From Clostridia bacterium (GTDB lineage Bacteria; Bacillota; Clostridia; Oscillospirales; Acutalibacteraceae), in contig JAKSQM010000006.1 of NCBI GenBank assembly GCA_024404115.1, positions 88,394-152,393 of the forward strand: a DNA stretch of 64,000 nucleotides. Direction: 5' to 3'. This document shows, in pieces, positions 36,843 through 44,894 of this stretch (its first letter is position 1; the number at the start of each line of letters is the position of its first letter). Below the pieces are notes generated by a model. It had not been told where the DNA came from. It saw only the letters and a list, made by a program, of their open reading frames with translations, and made no database searches. Made by a program: the position numbers and the translations under genes.

Positions 36843-37319
36843 ATGTCGCAGAAAAAAATAGCTCGTTGGTTAAAGGTTATGCTGGTTGTGATGGGGCTTT
36901 TAGCTTTTGGAATTCTTTCAGCTCTTTCACTTATCTTCCTCGTTTCAGAGGTTGAAGAAATCCATGCAATTCAGGTGCCGTGGCTTGCATTTATCTGGAC
37001 TACCGCAGTTCCGCTTATCCCCGCACTTTTATATTCATGGTTCACTGTCAGTGATGTTGGAAAGGGCAAGGCATTTTGCTTTGATAACGCACGCAGACTT
37101 CACGGCATTTCTCTTTGCGCCGCCGCAGATGCTGCATGGGTTTTTATTGGCAACGCAATTATGCTTTTTGGCAGACCTGGTATGAGCCATCCAATCGTTT
37201 TCATTTTGTCAATGGTTGTGGTTTGCATCGGCATTTCAATTGCAATTTGTGCAGAGGGACTTTCTCAGCTTATTAAAAATGCAGCTGCTCTTCAGGAGCA
37301 GTCAGACCTTACAATATGA
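36843..37319 (+). CDS. DUF2975-like membrane protein
   Basis: A 158-residue protein with four membrane helices. The plan, with FTVSDVGKGKAFCFDNARRLHGIS between helices 2 and 3 and CAEGLSQLIKNAA at the end, matches DUF2975. Such proteins are commonly paired with a small XRE regulator, as here. The role may be sensing at the membrane, which is inference. Confidence 0.8.
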   Translation: MSQKKIARWLKVMLVVMGLLAFGILSALSLIFLVSEVEEIHAIQVPWLAFIWTTAVPLIPALLYSWFTVSDVGKGKAFCFDNARRLHGISLCAAADAAWVFIGNAIMLFGRPGMSHPIVFILSMVVVCIGISIAICAEGLSQLIKNAAALQEQSDLTI

Positions 37320-37328
37320 GGTGAAATT

Positions 37329-37553
37329 ATGGAAGATCAGATTATTATAAACATTGATGTTATGCTTGCCAAAAGAAAGATGAGTGTTACCGAGCTTTCT
37401 GAAAGAGTTGGTATCACAATGGCAAATATTTCTATATTAAAAAACGGAAGAGCAAAGGCGATTAAATTCTCAACACTTGCAAAGCTGTGCGCTGCTCTTG
37501 ATTGCCAGCCCGGCGATATTCTGGAATTCAGAAAAGGCGAAAAAGATGAATAA
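37329..37553 (+). CDS. YozG-like XRE-family regulator
   Basis: A 74-residue helix-turn-helix protein: INIDVMLAKRKMSVTELSERVGITMANISILKNGRAKAIKFSTLAKLCAALDCQPGDILEF is the HTH_26 form, with no other domain. It follows the DUF2975 gene by 9 nt, a common pair. It probably represses its own operon; the promoter at 36404 is the nearest target. Its stop codon overlaps the start of the next gene in ATGAATAA. Confidence 0.9.
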   Translation: MEDQIIINIDVMLAKRKMSVTELSERVGITMANISILKNGRAKAIKFSTLAKLCAALDCQPGDILEFRKGEKDE

Positions 37554-38676
37554 CTTTGTTGATATAAAAGAACTTGGCGCACTGGGCAACGGTGTTGCAG
37601 ATGATTCTGCAGTGTTCAATAAAGCATTCAGAGAGAATGAAAATATATTCATCCCCGAGGGAGTTTATGTTATGGGCAGCACCCTTGTTTTGCCGTCAAA
37701 AACACATATTGTTGCAGACAAAAACGCTGAAATAAAACTCCTTGACCATATGCAAAAAGGCAGATACGATTTTCTTATTACAGCCGAAGAAAATTCAACG
37801 GATATATCTGTAAGCGGTGATGTGTGGAATGGCAACTGCTTTGAAGAGGACAGAGGAAATGATCTGTTCAACGAGAAAGCAACAACAGGCGTTCTTCTGA
37901 ATTTTAAAGGTGTCAGCAATCTTTCACTTTCAGATATGACGCTTAAAAATCCGCTGTGTTACTATATGAGATTCTGCATGGCTGAGGATGTAAAAATTGA
38001 AAATATCCGCTTCGATTCTGACAAAATAATTGCTAATCAGGACGGCATACATTTTGCAGGCTTTTGCAAGAATTTTGTGATTAAAAATCTGTGGGGAAAC
38101 AACGGCTCGCCTAACGATGATTTTCTTGCATTTAATGCAGATGATGCTCTTTTCAGACAGGAGAGTTTTGATGTAATCAACGGACCTATTGAAAACATTT
38201 TTGCAGAGAATATTCATTCAGAAAAATGCCATTGCTTTATAAGGCTTTTGAGTGTGGATTCTGAAATAAAAAATGTAACTGTAAAAAATATTTCGGGTGC
38301 GTGCAAAGGCACTGCTGTTTGTATGGATGCCGCAAGATATTGCCGTGTTCCACTTTTTAAAAATGAGGACAGACCGCTTGGTGTCGGCAAAATCAAAAAT
38401 GTGCTTATTGAGAATATGTCTGTTACTCACACCGACGAAAAGAACGCACCGTTTGTGAGCCTTGAAACAAACTGCGAATCTTTCAGAATAAATAATTTTG
38501 AAAATGTTGCAGATGACGGCGGTGTGTTTGCACTTATCAGAAACACTGATAAGCACTGCTGTAAATTCACAAAAATTTCTTCTGAAAAATCGGAAGAAAA
38601 AATAATAAATCCCAACGAAAAAGTTCCGCTGATTTATGACGGAAAATGCTCGCTGGAATTTAAAAAACTTAATTGA
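37546..38676 (+). CDS. Cytoplasmic right-handed beta-helix protein
   Basis: A 376-residue protein with no signal peptide. The start FVDIKELGALGNGVADDSAVFNKAF and IFIPEGVYVMGSTLVLPSKTHI is the N-terminal cap of the pectate-lyase/GH28 superfamily; repeated turns such as VKIENIRFDSD, FVIKNLWGNNGS and IENIFAENIHSEK form the helix. The GH28 catalytic set (NTD, DD, GHG, RIK) is not clearly present, although NADDALF is similar in place. It may act on oligosaccharides inside the cell. The ATG overlaps the XRE stop, so translation is coupled. Confidence 0.7.
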   Translation: MNNFVDIKELGALGNGVADDSAVFNKAFRENENIFIPEGVYVMGSTLVLPSKTHIVADKNAEIKLLDHMQKGRYDFLITAEENSTDISVSGDVWNGNCFEEDRGNDLFNEKATTGVLLNFKGVSNLSLSDMTLKNPLCYYMRFCMAEDVKIENIRFDSDKIIANQDGIHFAGFCKNFVIKNLWGNNGSPNDDFLAFNADDALFRQESFDVINGPIENIFAENIHSEKCHCFIRLLSVDSEIKNVTVKNISGACKGTAVCMDAARYCRVPLFKNEDRPLGVGKIKNVLIENMSVTHTDEKNAPFVSLETNCESFRINNFENVADDGGVFALIRNTDKHCCKFTKISSEKSEEKIINPNEKVPLIYDGKCSLEFKKLN

Positions 38677-38691
38677 TTTATGAGGTCTTAT

Positions 38692-39534
38692 ATGAGAGAA
38701 ATTGATGTAAAAAATATAACCGAAACTGTGGCAAAGCTTTGCATAAATGCAAACCGCCACTTGCCGCAGGATGTGCGCTGTGCCATTAAAACCTGCCGTG
38801 AATGTGAGGACGGCAAAATTGCACAGGGTGTGCTTGATAACATAATTGAAAATTTTGAAATTGCAGATAAAGAGTGCGTGCCCATTTGTCAGGATACTGG
38901 TATGGCTTGCGTTTTTCTTGAAATCGGTCAGGATGTTCACTTTACGGGCGGTAATTTACAGGATGCCATTAACGAGGGTGTTCGCAAAGGCTACACCGAG
39001 GGTTATCTTCGCAAATCTGTTGTGAAAGACCCAGTTCGCAGAGGGAACACTGGCGACAACACACCTGCCATGATTTATACAGAAATTGTTGACGGCGAAA
39101 AGGTTAAAATCACAGTTGCGCCAAAAGGATTTGGTAGCGAAAATATGAGCGCAATCCGTATGTTCAAGCCGTCAGCAGGCTTGCAGGGCATTAAAGATTT
39201 CATTGTTGAAACTGTTGAGAATGCAGGACCTAACCCATGCCCGCCTATGGTTGTTGGCGTTGGCATTGGCGGAACATTTGATAAAGCGGCTCTTCTTGCA
39301 AAGAAAGCGCTTCTCCGCCCCCTTGGCTCACATAATAAGGATGAATTTTATGCTTCACTTGAAAGCGAAATGCTCGAAAAGGTGAATGCTCTCGGCATTG
39401 GTCCGCAGGGATTTGGCGGAAAGACAACTGCTATCGGACTTAACATTGAAACAATGGCAACTCATATTGCAGGAATGCCCTGCGCAATCAACATCAACTG
39501 CCATGTTACCCGCCACGAAACGGAGGAAATATAA
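38692..39534 (+). CDS. Fumarate hydratase class I, alpha subunit
   Basis: A 280-residue subunit of the two-subunit iron-sulfur hydratase that interconverts fumarate and malate. The cluster Cys region CQDTGMACVF, RRGNTGDNTPAMIYTEIV, APKGFGSENMSA and PPMVVGVGIGGTFD are the family motifs. TtdA (tartrate dehydratase) is a near relative and cannot be fully excluded. The ATG at 38692 follows GAGG; an ATG 12 nt earlier overlaps that site. The stop abuts the beta-subunit ATG directly. Confidence 0.93.
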   Translation: MREIDVKNITETVAKLCINANRHLPQDVRCAIKTCRECEDGKIAQGVLDNIIENFEIADKECVPICQDTGMACVFLEIGQDVHFTGGNLQDAINEGVRKGYTEGYLRKSVVKDPVRRGNTGDNTPAMIYTEIVDGEKVKITVAPKGFGSENMSAIRMFKPSAGLQGIKDFIVETVENAGPNPCPPMVVGVGIGGTFDKAALLAKKALLRPLGSHNKDEFYASLESEMLEKVNALGIGPQGFGGKTTAIGLNIETMATHIAGMPCAININCHVTRHETEEI

Positions 39535-40092
39535 ATGACTAAAAAAATCACACTTCCCCTCACAGAGGAAAAGGCAAAAACTCTCCACGCAGGCGATTCC
39601 GTTTTGCTGACAGGTACAATCTACACTTCAAGAGATGCTGGACACAAAAGAATGTGCGAGGCTCTTGCAAGGGGCGAAGAGCTTCCCTTTGACCCAACAG
39701 ATGCAACAATTTATTATGTTGGCCCCACACCTGCCGCACCAGGGCAGATTATCGGCTCCGCAGGACCCACAACAAGCGGCAGAATGGATGCCTATGCCCC
39801 CACAATGATGAGCGTTGGCGCAAGGGGAATGATTGGCAAAGGTGCAAGACTTCCCGAAGTTATTGACGCTATGAAAAAATACAGCGGAGTTTACTTCGGT
39901 GCAATCGGCGGCGCAGGTGCGCTCCTTGCAAAGTGCATTAAAAAGTGCGAGCTTATAGCTTTTGAAGATTTAGGCGCAGAAGCTCTCAGAAAGCTTTATG
40001 TTGAGGATATGCCACTGACGGTTATTATAGATTCAGAGGGCAACAACCTTTATGAAACTGGCAGAAAAAATTACCTCGAGGGCAAGGAATAA
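39535..40092 (+). CDS. Fumarate hydratase class I, beta subunit
   Basis: A 185-residue C-terminal partner with SVLLTGTIYTSRDAGHKRM, YYVGPTPAAPGQIIGSAGPTTSGRMD and the GARGMIGKG block typical of the beta subunit. It starts directly at the alpha-subunit stop (no gap). The split alpha/beta form is usual in Firmicutes and archaea. Confidence 0.94.
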   Translation: MTKKITLPLTEEKAKTLHAGDSVLLTGTIYTSRDAGHKRMCEALARGEELPFDPTDATIYYVGPTPAAPGQIIGSAGPTTSGRMDAYAPTMMSVGARGMIGKGARLPEVIDAMKKYSGVYFGAIGGAGALLAKCIKKCELIAFEDLGAEALRKLYVEDMPLTVIIDSEGNNLYETGRKNYLEGKE

Positions 40093-40102
40093 TTGAAAAA
40101 CC

Positions 40103-41245
40103 ATGCAAAAAATCATAGCACTTTTTAAAAAAGATATTATGCTGAGCGTTTCGATTCTGGCGGCGATCATAGCACTTTTTATAACACCGCCGTCAAAGGC
40201 TCTTCTTTATGACATTGACTGGCACACTCTTGCAACACTTTTTATGATGCTCACAGTTTTGGAGGGCTTCAAAAAAGAAAATATTTTCAGACCAGTTATA
40301 AAACTGACAGAGAAAATCGGCACAATGGTCGGACTTTCTTTCTTCTTTGTTTTTGCTGTTTTCTTTTCGTCAATGTTTGTTACAAACGATGTTTCGCTGA
40401 TTATTTTTGTGCCGCTGACAATTCTTCTTTTCAGAGCAGGCGATAAAGAAAAATATATTCTCCCCGTTATTTCTATGGAAAATATTGCCGCTGTCAGAGG
40501 GTCAATGCTCACTCCTTTTGGCAGTCCGCAAAATCTTTTTATTTTCGGTCAGTCGGGCGTCAGCACAGGCAGATTTTTTCTTCACACGCTTCCGCTGTGT
40601 GCATTTTCGGGTGTTCTTCTTTGCGGATTTATCACCTTTCTTTACAGAAAAAATCTGAAAGAAAAAATTGATTTCAACAAAGATTCCGCAGGCGAGGATT
40701 GGCAAAAAAACAGACGGGCGCAGAGAATAATTTATCTTGTTCTTTTCACGCTGATTATCTGGACAATTGTCAGCCGAACAAAATACTGGTACATATCCGC
40801 TTTGATTGTTTTAATTTCTGTTTTGATTTCAGACAGAAAAACGCTTCTCAAAACAGACTATGTTCTTCTCGTAACATTCCTTTGTTTCTTTATTTTTTCG
40901 TCATCAGTTACAGCCAACAGTGCCATCTCATCGTTTCTCAAAAATGCCGTTGCAGGCAGAGAATACTGGTGGGGAATTCTGTTAAGTCAGCTGATTTCAA
41001 ATGTGCCTGCGGCAATCGTTCTTTATCCCTTTACAAAGAACCTTTCGGCACTGCTTTACGGCGTTGACACAGCAGGACTTTGCACCCTTATCGGCTCCCT
41101 TGCCTCTGTTATAAATTACAGAATTTATGTGAGGGAATACCCGAAAAACGGAATGAAATTTATAAAGGTTTTCACTTTTGTGAGCCTTGCGTTTTTTGCA
41201 ATAGTTGTTATTCCGGGATATATTTTAAGCGGTTGGAGGTTATAA
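40103..41245 (+). CDS. Anion (citrate/dicarboxylate-type) transporter
   Basis: A 380-residue membrane protein with about ten helices, related to the ArsB/NhaD and CitMHS ion-transporter superfamily. The re-entrant segment FVTNDVSLIIFVPLTILL and the GSMLTPFGSPQNLFIFG motif near residue 150 mark the substrate site; a second NVPAAIVLYPF motif lies in the C-terminal half. Lying 10 nt after fumarase, it may carry fumarate, malate or a similar acid, but that is inference from position. Confidence 0.82.
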   Translation: MQKIIALFKKDIMLSVSILAAIIALFITPPSKALLYDIDWHTLATLFMMLTVLEGFKKENIFRPVIKLTEKIGTMVGLSFFFVFAVFFSSMFVTNDVSLIIFVPLTILLFRAGDKEKYILPVISMENIAAVRGSMLTPFGSPQNLFIFGQSGVSTGRFFLHTLPLCAFSGVLLCGFITFLYRKNLKEKIDFNKDSAGEDWQKNRRAQRIIYLVLFTLIIWTIVSRTKYWYISALIVLISVLISDRKTLLKTDYVLLVTFLCFFIFSSSVTANSAISSFLKNAVAGREYWWGILLSQLISNVPAAIVLYPFTKNLSALLYGVDTAGLCTLIGSLASVINYRIYVREYPKNGMKFIKVFTFVSLAFFAIVVIPGYILSGWRL

Positions 41246-41248
41246 AAA

Positions 41249-41647
41249 ATGATTAAAAAAATCTTAACTTTTATCGGCGTTTTCTTGCTGATTATCTGCG
41301 TTATGGGCGCAGGCTTTATGTATAAAACTGATTATAAAAAAACAGAGATAAAATCCAGCGTTTCTGACGATAAAAATTACACGCTTACCGTCTATGAAAT
41401 CGGCGAGCCTGAGTTCTCTTTCGGCAGTGCAAATTGCAGATTTGTTTTGAAAAATAATGATAAAAAAATAAGCCAGCTTGATTTTGAAATTCGCAATGAT
41501 GGTGGCTGGGCACTTCCGCAGAATGTTGACATCAAATGGCAGGATGATTGTGCAGTTGCTTATGTTAACGGTGAGGAACAGGAGGACACAATTTATTATC
41601 TTTATTTTGACGGAAAAACTAAAGAAGTTTTAAACCCAAAAGGTTAA
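41249..41647 (+). CDS. Single-span membrane protein, unknown
   Basis: A 132-residue protein with one N-terminal helix and a ~100-residue extracytoplasmic domain (NYTLTVYEIGEPEFSFGSANCRFVLKNND...) resembling the DUF5412-type small beta domain; I am not certain of that match. It starts 3 nt after the transporter stop and ends the operon. Confidence 0.65.
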   Translation: MIKKILTFIGVFLLIICVMGAGFMYKTDYKKTEIKSSVSDDKNYTLTVYEIGEPEFSFGSANCRFVLKNNDKKISQLDFEIRNDGGWALPQNVDIKWQDDCAVAYVNGEEQEDTIYYLYFDGKTKEVLNPKG

Positions 41648-41649
41648 AC

Positions 41650-41690
41650 AAAAAGATGGTTGAATTTAAAACTCAACCATCTTTTTATTT
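41650..41690. terminator. Bidirectional terminator between convergent genes
   Basis: AAGATGGTTGA and TCAACCATCTT form a perfect 11-bp stem around ATTTAAAAC; T-rich on the right and A-rich on the left, so it serves both converging operons. Confidence 0.85.
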
Positions 41691-41698
41691 GTTTTCTG

Positions 41699-42196
41699 TT
41701 ATCTCTTTTCGGGAACCATCTTCATTTTAGAGAATTTCTGACCGAATGCGTTTGCCCATGCTTCGCAATAGAGCTTGTAATATGAAATATCATTTTTCTT
41801 TCTGTAATTGCCAAAGAAATTGCACCATACAGCTGAGGGAATTGCAATAACAATGTAGTAGAGAGGTCCTAAAATAAGTGCCTGCCATGTATGACCGTAT
41901 TCGTGAATTCTTGTGTTATAGGTCCAGCGTTTTGTGTGGTTATCTTTTACAAAGATGAAAAGACCCATTGAAAGTCCGCCAGATTTCCACGGAAGATAAA
42001 CAATGTAGCTGTAGCCGAATCTCTGCCAGCGTCTGCCTCTGATTTTTGTGCAGAAGAGGAAAGCAATTCCGCCAACAATGTTAACGGGCAGTCCCCAAGT
42101 CCACTGAATTAAATAAAACAGGAATTTCTTTAAGGATGTTTTGAATCCTTTAGGCGCGGGGGTGGGTTCTTTTTTGTTAATGTCAATGAGTTCCAT
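41699..42196 (-). CDS. HEYGH membrane protein, putative metalloprotease
   Basis: A 165-residue protein with two or three membrane segments (around residues 28-48 and 112-130). It holds an HEYGH motif near residue 98 (RIHEYGHTWQ), the HExxH zinc site of gluzincin-like proteases, and a downstream CEAWANAFG whose Glu could be the third ligand. No other protease domain is visible. It is translationally coupled to the upstream GPH symporter gene, overlapping it by 14 bp. Protease activity is inferred from the motif alone. Confidence 0.65.
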   Translation of the reverse strand: MELIDINKKEPTPAPKGFKTSLKKFLFYLIQWTWGLPVNIVGGIAFLFCTKIRGRRWQRFGYSYIVYLPWKSGGLSMGLFIFVKDNHTKRWTYNTRIHEYGHTWQALILGPLYYIVIAIPSAVWCNFFGNYRKKNDISYYKLYCEAWANAFGQKFSKMKMVPEKR

Positions 42197-43889
42197 TTTT
42201 CATTTTCCTTTCTTCTTCTATTTGTTCATTTTCAAGAGCCTTTTTAAGAATCTCCTGTTCAACAAGAATGTCATATTCACCGTCTGCATTCATTTCAACG
42301 GTGTGGTTTTCTTCGCTGCTGTTATCTTTGCCAAGCCATGTGTGTTCCAACTTCTGACCCGAGATTGCTTCACAGCGTTTTATCTGCTCCTCTGTAAGTG
42401 AAACAGAGCCATATTTTTTCTTTGTTGCAATAGCTGCACGGATAAGTGCGTGGTCGTCTTTTGTCATTTCAAACTTTCTTAAAAGCCAAAGTGAAATAAC
42501 AGCCGCAACAATGGGGATAATTGCAACGCAGACTCTTACACCTGTAATTGCGTGAGCTGTCTGTGTATAAAGCATACCGCTTGTTTTTTCGTAATTTGCA
42601 ACCTTGTCGCCTGTTACAAGACCGAATCCGTTAAGGGTGAAGCCAACCATTGCCGCCATAACGCCAGCAACGCTCTTTTTAATAAGAGTTGAGAATGTTG
42701 AAATAACGCCCTCTCTTCTTCTGCCTGTAATCATTTCATCAACATCTGTAATATCGGGGAAAATGTTGTTTGAAACAAATCCAAGACCCGACATACCAAA
42801 CGGATAAAGAATCATACTTGCCATCATAAGCACAAACCATACGATAGACATTGAGCCGCCTTTATCGGGCTGCATAAACAAACCGATTGCAAGACCTGCC
42901 ACCATAAGGGGTGTAACAATGCCACCGCATTTCTTTTTGCCGTATTTCATTGTGAGCGCATAGTTGAGCGGGAATGCCGAAGCCTCTGCCACGCCTGCAA
43001 CCGCATTGAAAAGGGCATATTTGCTATATTGATTTGCAAGGTATTTGATGTAATAAACCTTTGTGTTGTTGTAAAATCCTGTTGAAATATAATAGGCAAA
43101 GGTCATTACAAAATATTGCCTGAAGGATTTGTTTTTGAAAACATAAGCATATTCTCTTAAAATATACTTGAGGTCAAAAGGCTCATACTGTGCGTTAAGT
43201 GAGCTGGGCTCTCTTGTGGTTTTGAATGTTGCAAAAACTGCCGCACAATAAAATACCGAAAGTGCAAGACCGATAATAAGGAAAGGCTTTCTTGAAATTT
43301 CTGAAGAAAGCGTATCATTTGAATTGAAAAGAGAAAGAATCAGAACCGCAATACCAAAAGACGGCACCATACCAGCCGAGTTGAATATGTAACCAACTGA
43401 ATTATACTGCGTTCTCAGGTTGTATTCAGGCGCAAGCTCGGGGAGCATTGCAGTGTGAGGAACAGCGATAATTGTGTAAGCGGTTTTGTAAAGCATATAC
43501 ATAATAATGAAATATGCCATTGTGCCTGCGGGGTTGTTTTTGCCGTCAAGACCGAATGAATTCCACATCAGTGTGTAAGAAACAAACAACAGCGGAATAC
43601 CCCAGAGAAGATAGCGTCTGTGCTTGCCGTATTTTGACCTTGTTCTGTCGGTAAGGATACCCATAACAGGGTCGGTAACAGCGTCCCATATTGTTGCAAT
43701 CATAACAACAATGCCAGCCTTTGCAAGGTCAAGGTTAACAACGTCTGTTAAAAACACCATGAAATACATGCTGATAATGTAGCCTGCACCGCCCATGAAA
43801 ATGTTGGCGTAGCTGTAATTCATCATCGGCAGAATGGTGGATTTAAAATCGCCCTTGACACCCAAGGCTTTTTTGATTTTTTCACCCAT
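42183..43889 (-). CDS. GPH-family (MelB-like) sugar:cation symporter
   Basis: A 568-residue transporter with twelve predicted helices. MMNYSYANIFMGGAGY, WDAVTDPVMGILTDRTRSKYGKHRRYLLWG (the DxxxD and RxKxGxxRP-like motif) and VPHTAMLPELAPEYNLRTQYNS are diagnostic for the GPH family. The C-terminal ~90 residues are a cytoplasmic extension not typical of MelB. I start at MGEKIKK after GGAGTG; the longer reading would begin inside the promoter. The sugar is unknown. Confidence 0.9.
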   Translation of the reverse strand: MGEKIKKALGVKGDFKSTILPMMNYSYANIFMGGAGYIISMYFMVFLTDVVNLDLAKAGIVVMIATIWDAVTDPVMGILTDRTRSKYGKHRRYLLWGIPLLFVSYTLMWNSFGLDGKNNPAGTMAYFIIMYMLYKTAYTIIAVPHTAMLPELAPEYNLRTQYNSVGYIFNSAGMVPSFGIAVLILSLFNSNDTLSSEISRKPFLIIGLALSVFYCAAVFATFKTTREPSSLNAQYEPFDLKYILREYAYVFKNKSFRQYFVMTFAYYISTGFYNNTKVYYIKYLANQYSKYALFNAVAGVAEASAFPLNYALTMKYGKKKCGGIVTPLMVAGLAIGLFMQPDKGGSMSIVWFVLMMASMILYPFGMSGLGFVSNNIFPDITDVDEMITGRRREGVISTFSTLIKKSVAGVMAAMVGFTLNGFGLVTGDKVANYEKTSGMLYTQTAHAITGVRVCVAIIPIVAAVISLWLLRKFEMTKDDHALIRAAIATKKKYGSVSLTEEQIKRCEAISGQKLEHTWLGKDNSSEENHTVEMNADGEYDILVEQEILKKALENEQIEEERKMKNGTH

Positions 43890-43917
43890 ATAATCACTCC
43901 GAATAAAATGTAAAAAA

Positions 43918-43946
43918 ATTATATCATTACTTAAAACTTTAGTCAA
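43918..43946 (-). promoter_or_regulatory. Sigma-A promoter of the symporter operon
   Basis: Minus strand: -35 TTGACT (43941-43946), 17-bp spacer, -10 TATAAT (43918-43923). Confidence 0.85.
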
Positions 43947-43953
43947 TAAAAAA

Positions 43954-44015
43954 GTTAGACCGTCAGTGCAAACATTGACAATCTTTTTATATAATGTTAA
44001 AATCTTAGTCTGTCA
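43954..44015. promoter_or_regulatory. Operator-like direct repeats between divergent promoters
   Basis: GTTAGACCGTC near 43954 and CTTAGTCTGTC near 44005 agree at 8 of 11 positions; the first extends into the imperfect palindrome TAGACCGTCAGT. They straddle the plus-strand promoter and lie beside the minus-strand -35, which is where a shared TetR-type repressor might bind. No repressor gene is next to them. Confidence 0.35.
43975..44003 (+). promoter_or_regulatory. Sigma-A promoter of the YitT/YczE-like gene
   Basis: -35 TTGACA (43975-43980), 17-bp spacer, -10 TAAAAT (43998-44003), 27 nt before the ATG. Confidence 0.8.
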
Positions 44016-44029
44016 AAAGGAGGAGTTAT

Positions 44030-44728
44030 ATGACAAATAAAAAAATAAAAATTCCTGGCGAGATAGTGTTTTTGATTGCAAATATTCTGCTTGCCCTTTC
44101 AGTTTCAATGATAAGTGCGTCAAATTTTGGCGTTTCAATGATTGTTGCCCCTGCGTATATATTAAGTCAGAAGCTGACATTTCTCACATTCGGTCAGAGC
44201 GAATATATCATACAGGCAATATTGATTATTGTTTTCTGCATTGTTATGAAAAAAGTGAAGCTCGTTTATTTCAGCTCATTTGTAACTTGCTTAATTTATG
44301 GATTTATTCTTGATATGTGGCGAAGCGTTGTGCCTCTTTTTAATCCAAATGTAACCGCCCCAGGCAGCATGGCAATGCCCGTGAGAATCACACTTTTTGT
44401 TGTGGGAATGGTGATGACATCTTTTTCGGTTGCACTTTTCTTTCATACATATCTTTATCCGCAGGTTTATGATTTCTTTGTTAAAGGTGTCAGCAAAAGA
44501 TATGATATAAAGCTTTCAAAGTTCAAGACCTGTTTTGATTTTTCGTGCCTTGCAGTTGCCTGCATAATGACCCTTGTTCTTTTCAGAAAGTTTGTGGGTG
44601 TTGGCATCGGCACATTGATAATGACAGCGCTCAACGGCACAATAATCGGCTTTTTCAATAAGATAATCGAAAAGTATATCGACACCACCCCCCTCGCCCC
44701 CAACTTCGCAAAGAAGTTTGAGCTGTGA
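44030..44728 (+). CDS. YitT/YczE-like integral membrane protein
   Basis: A 232-residue protein with five or six membrane helices. IANILLALSVSMISASNFGVSMIVAPAYIL at the N-terminus and GIGTLIMTALNGTIIGFFNKIIEKY near the end match the YczE/YyaS/YitT-like membrane family (DUF6198 type). AGGAGG precedes the ATG. Function unknown; divergent from the symporter with an operator-like spacer, so the two may share control. Confidence 0.8.
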   Translation: MTNKKIKIPGEIVFLIANILLALSVSMISASNFGVSMIVAPAYILSQKLTFLTFGQSEYIIQAILIIVFCIVMKKVKLVYFSSFVTCLIYGFILDMWRSVVPLFNPNVTAPGSMAMPVRITLFVVGMVMTSFSVALFFHTYLYPQVYDFFVKGVSKRYDIKLSKFKTCFDFSCLAVACIMTLVLFRKFVGVGIGTLIMTALNGTIIGFFNKIIEKYIDTTPLAPNFAKKFEL

Positions 44729-44735
44729 ATAATCA

Positions 44736-44770
44736 AAGAGCTATCTGATTTGATGTCAGGTAGCTCTTTT
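44736..44770 (+). repeat. 35-bp terminator repeat, copy 1
   Basis: AAGAGCTA and TAGCTCTT form the outer stem and CTGA/TCAG an inner one; TTTT closes it. It ends the upstream gene. The whole 35 bp recurs exactly at 47845-47879, and GAATAAT is also shared just upstream of both. Confidence 0.9.
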
Positions 44771-44798
44771 GTTAATGTGATATATGATAACATTTGGA

Positions 44799-44837
44799 AA
44801 TAATATTCACATAGGAGATGATTAAATGAATATTATT
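44799..44837. promoter_or_regulatory. 11-bp inverted repeat at the AIPR promoter
   Basis: AATAATATTCA (44799-44809) and TGAATATTATT (44827-44837) are perfect inverted copies separated by 17 bp. The right arm runs into the -35 box. It could be an operator or a hairpin. Confidence 0.6.
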
Positions 44838-44864
44838 GAAAAATGTCAAAATATGGTGTATAAT
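44836..44864 (+). promoter_or_regulatory. Sigma-A promoter of the AIPR gene
   Basis: -35 TTGAAA (44836-44841), 17-bp spacer, -10 TATAAT (44859-44864), 30 nt before the ATG at 44895. Its position inside the longer reading frame supports the later start codon. Confidence 0.8.
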
Positions 44865-44894
44865 CAAAATGCATACTATATTGGAGGTGCTCGT

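Noticed and set aside
38692-40092. L(+)-tartrate dehydratase TtdAB instead of fumarase
   Set aside because: Same superfamily and not fully excludable, but the adjacent anion transporter and the split form common in clostridia make fumarase the simpler call.
44826-44894. 69-nt N-terminal extension of the AIPR gene
   Set aside because: The extension contains a 17-bp-spaced promoter, and a much better ribosome site precedes the ATG at 44895.
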